Assembly (NCBI RefSeq): GCF_901212495.1
Contig: NZ_CAAKNY010000002.1
Coordinates: 1-40,062 of the forward strand
Reading direction: 5' to 3'
DNA length: 40,062 nt
Source of the DNA: Collinsella aerofaciens
Lineage (GTDB): Bacteria; Actinomycetota; Coriobacteriia; Coriobacteriales; Coriobacteriaceae
Below the pieces are notes generated by a model, which saw nothing but the letters and a program-made list of their open reading frames with translations, was not told where the DNA came from and did no database searches. Each line of letters starts with the position of its first letter. Position 1 is the stretch's first letter. Positions 7,676-14,303 of this stretch are shown in pieces. The position numbers and the translations under genes are program-made.

Positions 7676-8764
7676 CTACCTTTCCGTGCAGCTAATGCAG
7701 GGGTCGATGGCCAGGATAATCATGGGCACGTTGGCAAGGAGCACGCCCTGCAGCGCATGCGTCAGACCCGCTAGGTTTTGCGACGTCGGCGTTCGCACGC
7801 GAAAACGGTCCAGGTTCTTGGTGCCGTTGCCGCGCACATAGTAATACGCCTCGCCGCGCGGCTGCTCAATCACAACCTCGCCGCGAGCGCCGTCGGCCGG
7901 CGTAAGCTTGGTGCGCCCGCCGATACCGTCGTGCGGGATCTTGCCCACAAGCTCCTTGATGATGTCCATGGCCTGCGTGACCTCGGCGCAACGCACCTGG
8001 CAGCGGGCATAGCAGTCGCCGTCGGTCGCCACGATGGGCTCAAACGCGGCCAGATCCGCATAGGCACCGTCGCCGAACATGCGCACGTCGTAATCCACGC
8101 CCGAGGCGCGCCCGAACGGGCCGACCATCGACAGATCCAGCGCGTCCTTCTTGCTGATCACGCCCACGCCGTGCAGGCGCTCGCCGCAGCTGTCGTCATC
8201 CAAAAACGTATGCACGAGGGCCTCGTAGTCGGGACGCATGGCATCGAGCGTCCGGACAATACCCGCCAGCTCGGAGTCCTCGATGTCGTGCTTAAGGCCG
8301 CCGATCTCGTTGATCGACAGAATCACGCGGCCGCCGCACGTACTCTCGAAGATCTTGAGAATCTGCTCGCGCAGCGTCCACGAACGGTAGAACAGCGCCT
8401 CGAAGCCAAAGGCATCGGCGAGCAGGCCCAGCCACAGCAGATGCGAGTGAATGCGCGAAAGCTCATGCAAAATGGTGCGGATATACTGCACGCGGCCGGG
8501 CACCTCGATGTCGAGCATACGCTCGCAGGCGCTGGCATAGCCGCAGCTATGACCCACGGCGCAGATACCGCAGATGCGCTCGGCGATGTAGCCAAACTGG
8601 TGCATGTCGCGCTTTTCGGTGAGCTTCTCGAGTCCGCGGTGCACAAAGCCGATCTGAGGAATTGCCTCGATGACGCGGTCGTCCTCGAGCACTAGGTCCA
8701 AGTGAAGCGGCTCGGGCAGCACCGGGTGCTGCGGGCCAAACGGAATAACGGAGCGATGTGCCAT
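7676..8764 (-). CDS. echE: Ech [NiFe]-hydrogenase large (catalytic) subunit
   Basis: Holds the [NiFe] centre where protons are reduced to H2. 362 residues. The N-terminal L1 motif ERICGICAVGHS has C65 and C68; the C-terminal L2 motif DPCISCTER has C356 and C359. All four Ni-ligand cysteines are therefore present, so this is a hydrogenase and not the NuoD subunit of complex I, which lacks them. The protein stops directly after CTER, with no C-terminal extension to be cleaved, as known for some group 4 enzymes such as EchE and CooH. The ATG at 8764 is preceded by GGAGGC. The gene lies between echD and echF in canonical Ech order. No hyp maturation genes are in the window. Confidence 0.92.
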   Translation of the reverse strand: MAHRSVIPFGPQHPVLPEPLHLDLVLEDDRVIEAIPQIGFVHRGLEKLTEKRDMHQFGYIAERICGICAVGHSCGYASACERMLDIEVPGRVQYIRTILHELSRIHSHLLWLGLLADAFGFEALFYRSWTLREQILKIFESTCGGRVILSINEIGGLKHDIEDSELAGIVRTLDAMRPDYEALVHTFLDDDSCGERLHGVGVISKKDALDLSMVGPFGRASGVDYDVRMFGDGAYADLAAFEPIVATDGDCYARCQVRCAEVTQAMDIIKELVGKIPHDGIGGRTKLTPADGARGEVVIEQPRGEAYYYVRGNGTKNLDRFRVRTPTSQNLAGLTHALQGVLLANVPMIILAIDPCISCTER

Positions 8765-8769
8765 GGACC

Positions 8770-9483
8770 CTATGCCTCCTTTTTCTGCTTGTCGCGGGCG
8801 GCCTTGGCGGCAAGCGCCGCGCGGACCTTGGCCGCTTTCTCGGGATCCATGGCGGCAAGCTTTGCCTCCATCTCAGCAGCCTTGAGCGCGGCCTTCTCAG
8901 CAGCCTCGTCATGCTGAGCATCGGAGCCGGCAGCCGCAGCGGGCTGGACGGCAGCAACGCTCGCAGCATCGCCGACACCCGCGGCGCCCTCCCCCGCAGC
9001 CGCAGCGGCGACCTTCTCGGCAGCAGCCTTGCGCGCTTTGGCCTCGGCGGCGGCGCGGACCTTCATGGCCTTCTCACGCGCGGCTTTCACCTCGGGTGTG
9101 ATAACGCTCATGGGTTCGGCAGTCGAGACCTGGTAAAAAAAGCCCTTAAAGTCAATCTGCATGTCGGTAATGGCAAGACCAAACAGGTCGTGGGCCTCAT
9201 TTTCAAACGGGAACACCGCCGGATAATACGAGCTGATGGACGGAATCTCCTGATATTGGTCGATGCCCTCGACTACCAGGTTCTCAATCGCATAGCTGCC
9301 GTCCTGTGCAATATGCTCCTGAGCAGCACGAACATTGATAAACGTATAGACCAGGCGATACGATCCGTCGTCCACACAGCGCTCGGCATGCATCTGCACA
9401 AAGCGCGCGCCGGCACCCTTGAGCGCCTGCACATGCGCCAGGAGCTCGTCGATCCCGACGGTGGTATAGATTGCCTTTTGCAT
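8770..9483 (-). CDS. echD: Ech hydrogenase subunit D (NuoC/30-kDa like) with long Ala/Lys-rich tail
   Basis: Peripheral structural subunit of the hydrogenase complex. 237 residues. Residues 1-125 match the complex I 30-kDa/NuoC fold, with the hallmark ENEAHDLFGLAI at about 95-106. From about residue 132 the protein continues as roughly 105 residues made mostly of Ala, Lys, Glu and Arg, predicted helical or coiled coil, which is not part of the family domain. AAAGGAGG lies 7 nt before the ATG at 9483, and the start overlaps the stop of echC by one base (TAATG). The tail keeps the reading frame and high-GC codon use, so it looks genuine rather than a frameshift product. Confidence 0.87.
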   Translation of the reverse strand: MQKAIYTTVGIDELLAHVQALKGAGARFVQMHAERCVDDGSYRLVYTFINVRAAQEHIAQDGSYAIENLVVEGIDQYQEIPSISSYYPAVFPFENEAHDLFGLAITDMQIDFKGFFYQVSTAEPMSVITPEVKAAREKAMKVRAAAEAKARKAAAEKVAAAAAGEGAAGVGDAASVAAVQPAAAAGSDAQHDEAAEKAALKAAEMEAKLAAMDPEKAAKVRAALAAKAARDKQKKEA

Positions 9484-10064
9484 TACTCGGCCTCCTTTGC
9501 AGCGGCGGGCACACCGTCAGCCGTGCCTGCGTCGACACCGGCCCCGGCGCCCGCAGCAGCTACAAACCCGTCGTCGCTCAGCTCAACGCCACCGTCCCAG
9601 GTTGCGGCGCCGCCCACGGTAAGCGGATCGCCGCCAGCACGCATCACGGCCTCCTTCTGATCAAGGATGCCGCACGCCTCCACGATGGCATCGATCACGG
9701 TCTCGGGACGAATGGCGCACCCGGGCGCGTACACGTCCACGGGAATCGCGCGGTCCACGCCGCCGATCACGTTGTAGGCATCGCGGAACACGCCACCTGA
9801 GCACGCGCAGATACCGCACGCCACCACACACTTGGGCTCGAGCATCTGGTTGTAGATCTGGCGCACGACGGGCAGGTTCTGCGCGTTGACCGAACCCGTC
9901 ACCAAAAAGATATCCGCGTGCTTGGGGTTGCCGGTGTTGACCACACCAAAGCGCTCCGCATCGAACAGCGGCGTGAGCGAGGCCAGCACCTCGATATCGC
10001 ATCCGTTGCAGCTCGAGCCGTCGTAATGAATAACCCACGGCGAGCGCGACATTTTATGATCCAT
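9483..10064 (-). CDS. echC: Ech hydrogenase small subunit (NuoB/HycG like)
   Basis: Carries the proximal [4Fe-4S] cluster next to the NiFe site. 193 residues. Ligand cysteines are visible in SSCNGCDIEVL (C19, C22), in CVVACGICACSGG (C79, C83, C86, C88) and in VYAPGCAIRPE (C116), the NuoB/HycG pattern. After about residue 135 there is a tail of about 58 residues rich in Gly, Ala and Asp with no known role. The ATG at 10064 has AGGAGG 8 nt upstream. It lies 12 nt after the fused membrane gene and is coupled to echD through TAATG. Confidence 0.9.
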   Translation of the reverse strand: MDHKMSRSPWVIHYDGSSCNGCDIEVLASLTPLFDAERFGVVNTGNPKHADIFLVTGSVNAQNLPVVRQIYNQMLEPKCVVACGICACSGGVFRDAYNVIGGVDRAIPVDVYAPGCAIRPETVIDAIVEACGILDQKEAVMRAGGDPLTVGGAATWDGGVELSDDGFVAAAGAGAGVDAGTADGVPAAAKEAE

Positions 10065-10076
10065 GGATGCCGCCTC

Positions 10077-12959
10077 CTAAATAAACACGTCGACGAGGAT
10101 GGGCATAAGGTTGAGCAGGCCAAACACCAGCGCCACGCCCCAGCCGAGCTTAAAGCAGCTGCGCCAGGTGCTGCGGGCGAAGGTGTTATCGATCAGCACC
10201 TCGACAAAATACGTCGCGGCCATCACGACCAGGGCAACGACCCAGCTCACCGGGTTATCCCAGACAAAGAACATGCCCACCCACATCAAAAACAGCACGG
10301 TCTCGCACCAGTGCATGAGGGTCATCTTGGCCAGCGTGCCGCCGCTCATCTCGGTGGCGACGCCCTGGACGATCTCCTGATGCGCGTGATGCGAGTACGA
10401 AAGGTCAAACGGCGACTTGCGCAGCTTGATGGTAAGCACCGCGAGCAGCGCAAGGAAAATGGGCGCGCTGTACATGATGATGGGGGTCGACTGCCCCGTC
10501 ACGGCGATGGAATCGAAGCTATCGGTAGCGAGATACAGGCCCACGCTCATCAGCAGAACGGCGGGCTCGTAGCTCATAACCTGCAGTAGCTCGCGGTCGG
10601 CACCGACCTGCGCAAACGGGCTTTGCGTCGAGGCGGACGCCAGCACCACAAAGATCGCGGCGAGCGTCACCATGAAGGCGCACAGCAGCGTGTTGGAACC
10701 CGACACAAAGATGCCGCCGCCTACCACGGTAAAGATGAGCGCACATGCCATATAGGTATCGTCCATGGTGTTTACGCTGGCGGGGGCCTTGCGCAGGAGC
10801 TTGGCAACATCGTAGAACGGTTGCAGCAAGCGCGGGCCCACGCGGCCCTGCATGCGGGCCGAAAGTTTGCGGTCAACGCCGTCGATCAGGCCACCCACAA
10901 GCGGCGCGACCAGGGCAAACGCCACGGTGCCTATAAAGATGCCCACGACACCCGAGCCTTCGAAATACTTGCCGCGCAGCACCGAGGGCGCGCTCATGGC
11001 AAGCCGCTCGGGTCCAATCCACGCGCAGCACAGCAGTGCAAACAGGATAATGGCGCAGCACACGACGCTACCCGCGGGGCCAATGCGCTTCTCGCCAAGA
11101 GCGTCCTCCAGGTACCAATTGCGCTTTTCGGCCTTTACCTCGTGACCCATCGAGCCGCGGAAATGGCGGTAATTGTCGGTTCCCACACCCGAAAGATATA
11201 CGTTTACGTGCGGTTTGTTGCTCACGCGGAACGACGTCAGCAGCACCACGGCGATAAACGCCACGATGACCACCATCAGATACATGGCGTCCTTGCCAAT
11301 AACGTACGGCACGCGGCCAAACACCATGGCCAGGTAAGGCGACACCAGACCGCTCGAGATGAGCGGGAAGGCCACACAGCACAGAATCAGTAGCGCGGCG
11401 ATGGTGTTGAGCGCTATCCATTCGGTCTTATGGACATTGACCTCAACGTTTTGAGCCGTGGGGTCGACGCCCGAAAGCTTGGCCAGCCATTTACCCCAGA
11501 AGAAGAACGTCGCGGCCGAGCCAAAGGCAAGTACCATGATCATGAGCACATTGCCGGTCTGCGCGAACGCCACCAGGGCACCCCACTTGGACACGAGCAT
11601 GCCAAACGGCGCCACGAACATGCCCATGATGCCCAGCATCATCAGGCGCGTCAGGCGCGGCATGCGGCTGAACATACCGTCTATGTCCTCGATATTGCGG
11701 CTGCCGATATGATGCTCGGCCGTGCCCACGCACAGGAACAGCAGCGACTTGGCCACCGTGTGGAACAGGATCAGGAAGATGGCCGCCCATACGGCCTCGG
11801 GCGCGCCGACACCCAAGCAGGCGCTGATGAGGCCCAGGTTGGAAATGGTGGAATACGCGAGCACGCGTTTGGCGTTGCTCTGTGAGATCGCCATAAGGGC
11901 GGCGAGCAAAAACGTGATGGCACCCACACTCGTGACCATAAAGCCGGTCACGGGATAGATGGCATAGAGCGGGCTCAGCTTGACCATCAGGAACACACCG
12001 GCTTTGACCATGGTTGACGAGTGCAGCAGGGCACTCGTGGGCGTGGGGGCAACCATGGCACCGAGCAGCCAAGTGTGGAACGGCATCTGTGCGGCCTTGG
12101 TGAGTGCGGCGAGCGACAGCAGGACGACCGGCATCACCAGCAGCGCGGACTGCGCGGTACCGGCGCCGGAAAGCTCGATCATGCCCGAGATGGTCAGCGG
12201 CATGCCGTTAACGTGCAGGTACATGAGTCCGGCCAAAAACGCGATGCCGCCCAGCATGTTGAGGATGATCTGGGTAAAGGCGTTTTTGATGGCTTCGGGC
12301 GTGCGCGTATAGCCAATCATAAGGAACGAGCACACGGTGGTGATTTCCCAGCCGCAGAACAACCACTCCAGGTTATCACTCGTCACGATGACGAACATGG
12401 CCGAGAGGAACAGGAACATGAGCGCCAGAAACTGCGGGCGACGGTCGGGCGCGGTCCGTCCGCGCAGCGCCGCCTCGTGCTCATCGTGGACCTGGAAGTC
12501 CTTCATGTAGCCCAGGGCGTACACGCAGATCAGGCTGCCGACGATGCCGACGGCAAGCACCATGATCACACTCATGTAGTCCAGGTAGAGCGGGGTGGCG
12601 GTGACGACCTCGGCCGCGGGCAACGTCATGGCCGCAAAGGCAACCGAGCCCACCAGCTGCACCACGCCGGGCACCGTGGCGAGCGTGCTCTTAAATTTGC
12701 GCGCGTTGTACAGGATGACGGCGCACAGGATGACATCGATGGCGGAGCTGATGATCGAGAGCACGTGCGAGGTGCCCGGTGCCACCTCGAAGCTCTGCGG
12801 GCCCGCGCAAAAGAATAAAACGGCGACTACAACCGTCACCGCCATAATGATGCCGGCGCCTATGAGTCCCACCGCATCGCGGGCGCGGTCACCGCGCGCG
12901 AGCAGCATGCCCAGCGCCGGTACCAGCGGAAACAGGGTAAGGAAATACAGCAATGTCAT
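10077..12959 (-). CDS. echAB: Fused Ech membrane subunit: EchA (NuoL/antiporter) + EchB (NuoH)
   Basis: Ion-pumping membrane arm of the hydrogenase in one 960-residue polypeptide. Residues 1 to about 650 are a NuoL/MrpA-type antiporter subunit with some 14-16 hydrophobic segments; the conserved stretch MPFHTWLLGAMVAPTPTSAL lies near 291-310, followed by HSSTMVKAG with the conserved Lys. From about 665 a NuoH/EchB domain begins, with the quinone-site-family signature ARMQGRVGPRLLQPFYDVAK near 700-720 and about eight further membrane segments. In Methanosarcina and Desulfovibrio Ech, echA and echB are separate genes; here one open frame spans both with no stop. Combined length equals the usual sum of the two. 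GGGGAAG precedes the ATG. It is the first gene of the operon. Confidence 0.9.
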   Translation of the reverse strand: MTLLYFLTLFPLVPALGMLLARGDRARDAVGLIGAGIIMAVTVVVAVLFFCAGPQSFEVAPGTSHVLSIISSAIDVILCAVILYNARKFKSTLATVPGVVQLVGSVAFAAMTLPAAEVVTATPLYLDYMSVIMVLAVGIVGSLICVYALGYMKDFQVHDEHEAALRGRTAPDRRPQFLALMFLFLSAMFVIVTSDNLEWLFCGWEITTVCSFLMIGYTRTPEAIKNAFTQIILNMLGGIAFLAGLMYLHVNGMPLTISGMIELSGAGTAQSALLVMPVVLLSLAALTKAAQMPFHTWLLGAMVAPTPTSALLHSSTMVKAGVFLMVKLSPLYAIYPVTGFMVTSVGAITFLLAALMAISQSNAKRVLAYSTISNLGLISACLGVGAPEAVWAAIFLILFHTVAKSLLFLCVGTAEHHIGSRNIEDIDGMFSRMPRLTRLMMLGIMGMFVAPFGMLVSKWGALVAFAQTGNVLMIMVLAFGSAATFFFWGKWLAKLSGVDPTAQNVEVNVHKTEWIALNTIAALLILCCVAFPLISSGLVSPYLAMVFGRVPYVIGKDAMYLMVVIVAFIAVVLLTSFRVSNKPHVNVYLSGVGTDNYRHFRGSMGHEVKAEKRNWYLEDALGEKRIGPAGSVVCCAIILFALLCCAWIGPERLAMSAPSVLRGKYFEGSGVVGIFIGTVAFALVAPLVGGLIDGVDRKLSARMQGRVGPRLLQPFYDVAKLLRKAPASVNTMDDTYMACALIFTVVGGGIFVSGSNTLLCAFMVTLAAIFVVLASASTQSPFAQVGADRELLQVMSYEPAVLLMSVGLYLATDSFDSIAVTGQSTPIIMYSAPIFLALLAVLTIKLRKSPFDLSYSHHAHQEIVQGVATEMSGGTLAKMTLMHWCETVLFLMWVGMFFVWDNPVSWVVALVVMAATYFVEVLIDNTFARSTWRSCFKLGWGVALVFGLLNLMPILVDVFI

Positions 12960-13210
12960 ACCATCACTTCCCCATGCAAAAACGCTGCAATTGTTTAACG
13001 TTATAGCTCAGCTGAGGAGTGGCAGCGGCGGGTTTTCGGTCAACTGGGGCGTTTTAGGCGTACGGGGTAGGGGCACGTCCGCTCTGGAGTAGAGAGGCGA
13101 CGCTCCCCCTATCGCAGCGACGAGCGCGCGGGCCACTGAGCGCGGTTTATTAACCACTTTGGAGGATGTTCCAGTAGGCTCGCGGCGGTCCAAAAGGTTG
13201 GCGCGGCAAG
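12960..13210. other. Intergenic region upstream of the Ech operon
   Basis: No gene is supported. On the minus strand a TATAAC hexamer (about 13009-13014) is a possible -10 for the hydrogenase operon, but no well-spaced -35 was found. AGCTGAGCT-type short symmetry lies just beside it (about 13004-13017). The rest has no clear repeats. Confidence 0.3.
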
Positions 13211-13233
13211 AAAAATGCGCCCCTGTGGGCGCA
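13211..13233 (-). terminator. Rho-independent terminator of the HTH gene
   Basis: On the minus strand TGCGCCC, a 4-nt loop and GGGCGCA (13216-13233) form a 7-bp stem followed directly by five U (13211-13215). It lies 9 nt beyond the stop codon of the gene at 13242. Confidence 0.85.
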
Positions 13234-13241
13234 CCCTCTTG

Positions 13242-13637
13242 CTACTCTGCCTGCTTAACGCGCGGCTTGCGACCGCGCGGCTTATCGACCAGTGCGGCCT
13301 CGCCGCCATCGCGATACTGACGACACCAAGCCTTGACCGAAGACTCGCTGGGAATCTTGTGCTTGATCATTGCCTCGCGAACCGTCAGGCCGTTTTCCAG
13401 ACGATCCTTTACCACGGCAAGCTTGACGTCATACGAATACGTGCGGTGATGCGAGCCCGCGTTGAGCACGGCGTCGGCACCACCCACGGCATATGCGCGA
13501 GCCCACTGACGAGCCGTGGCCTGGGGAATGCCGAGCTCCGCGGCGAGGGCACGATGACCGACCCCCTCTTGGAGGACCTCGACGGCGCGCTGCCTAACCT
13601 CGGGCGCATGCGTGCGAGTCCTTGTTGCCTCTGACAT
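13242..13637 (-). CDS. Lone HTH protein resembling a transposase DNA-binding subunit
   Basis: Predicted DNA-binding protein of 131 residues. Two consecutive helix-turn-helix units can be read: one around HRALAAELGIPQATARQWAR (about 29-48) and one around TVREAMIKHKIPSESSVKAW (about 85-104), ending in a basic tail KPRGRKPRVKQ. This matches the OrfA/HTH_23-29 type found in IS3-like transposases, but no catalytic DDE frame follows; downstream is a terminator and then the hydrogenase promoter region. The ATG at 13637 has AAGAAG 8 nt upstream; a GTG at 13646 has no usable site. It may be a domesticated transposase subunit acting as a regulator, possibly of the MITE-like repeat 400 bp away (inference). 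Confidence 0.75.
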   Translation of the reverse strand: MSEATRTRTHAPEVRQRAVEVLQEGVGHRALAAELGIPQATARQWARAYAVGGADAVLNAGSHHRTYSYDVKLAVVKDRLENGLTVREAMIKHKIPSESSVKAWCRQYRDGGEAALVDKPRGRKPRVKQAE

Positions 13638-13908
13638 ACCTGCCACTTCTTAGCCCTAAACGTTTACCTGTTTTCTCACGTTCATGTTAGATAGTAGCAT
13701 TTTGCTGTTTGCGCGTAGCAGTTAATTGAAAATCGCAATTTTGCTATCTGGGCATTTAGAGCAATTTGCGGATATTTTTTAGCATTTATTTACGCTGGTG
13801 GTTAGCGCACGGCTGAACGGCGAAAGCCTGTCGACTAAATTGGTACCCGTTTGGCAGTTCCATGCTGGAGGGTAATTATAACCCCTCGTCAACCCGCATC
13901 CACTTTGT

Positions 13909-13987
13909 CAGCTTTCCACTTGCTTTCCAGCTTCCCAGCTCACTTCCCAGCTTTCCACCTTAGGTGGCAAGTTAAGTGGAAAGCTGG
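13909..13987. repeat. Tandem and inverted CAGCTTTCCAC repeats
   Basis: CAGCTTTCCACTT at 13909-13921 has its perfect reverse complement at 13974-13986. CCAGCTTTCCAC at 13947-13958 pairs with 13976-13987 around a 17-nt loop. Further partial copies of CTTTCCAGCTT lie between and after (13922-13934, up to about 14010). Alternative foldings compete for the same right arm, which is typical of a duplicated hairpin arm. No gene is present. Confidence 0.65.
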
Positions 13988-14029
13988 AAAGCTAGTGAGA
14001 AGCGGAAACACCTTCCTCCGACGGCGGAT

Positions 14030-14230
14030 GGACAGTTAGTTCAGATACGTATTTTTTGACGGCGCCGAAGCTGCACCCCGGCCCCCTGAGAGGGCCCGCC
14101 GGCGATCATTCGCATGTAAATCGAGTCCATTCGGCCACCAAATCGTAGTTTTGGGCTGCTTATTGCTTCAAAACGTGCGTCAGGAGCGTCTACCGGGGTC
14201 TGGATTTATACGTATTTGAACTAACTGTCC
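14030..14230. repeat. 201-bp MITE-like element with 23-bp terminal inverted repeats
   Basis: The left end begins GGACAGTTAGTTCA and the right end finishes TGAACTAACTGTCC. The 23-nt ends (14030-14052 and 14208-14230) are reverse complements with one mismatch and include the word ATACGTAT. The interior of about 155 nt has no open frame. Flanks show no clear target-site duplication. Size, ends and lack of coding capacity fit a non-autonomous miniature element; its mobilising enzyme is not in the window, unless the lone HTH protein at 13242 is a remnant of it (inference). Confidence 0.6.
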
Positions 14231-14260
14231 AGAGAGGTCGTCAGCGAGTCCGCACGAGCA

Positions 14261-14295
14261 AGAAGGGGGGCGGCAACCGGGTGGTTGCCGCCCCC
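14261..14295 (-). terminator. Terminator of the surface-protein operon
   Basis: On the minus strand GGGGGCGGCAAC, a 6-nt loop and GTTGCCGCCCCC (14266-14295) form a perfect 12-bp stem followed by a pyrimidine-rich CTTCTTGC. It begins 9 nt past the TAG of the giant gene. Confidence 0.8.
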
Positions 14296-14303
14296 TTGCA
14301 TAG

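Noticed and set aside
7078..7695. Coding region on the plus strand over 7078-7695
   Set aside because: It runs through the 152-bp inverted repeat and antisense to echF, whose cysteine motifs prove the minus strand is coding.
7676..12959. Respiratory complex I (nuo) fragment
   Set aside because: The large subunit has all four Ni-ligand cysteines and the operon lacks NuoE/F/G and the J/K/M/N set, so Ech hydrogenase fits better.
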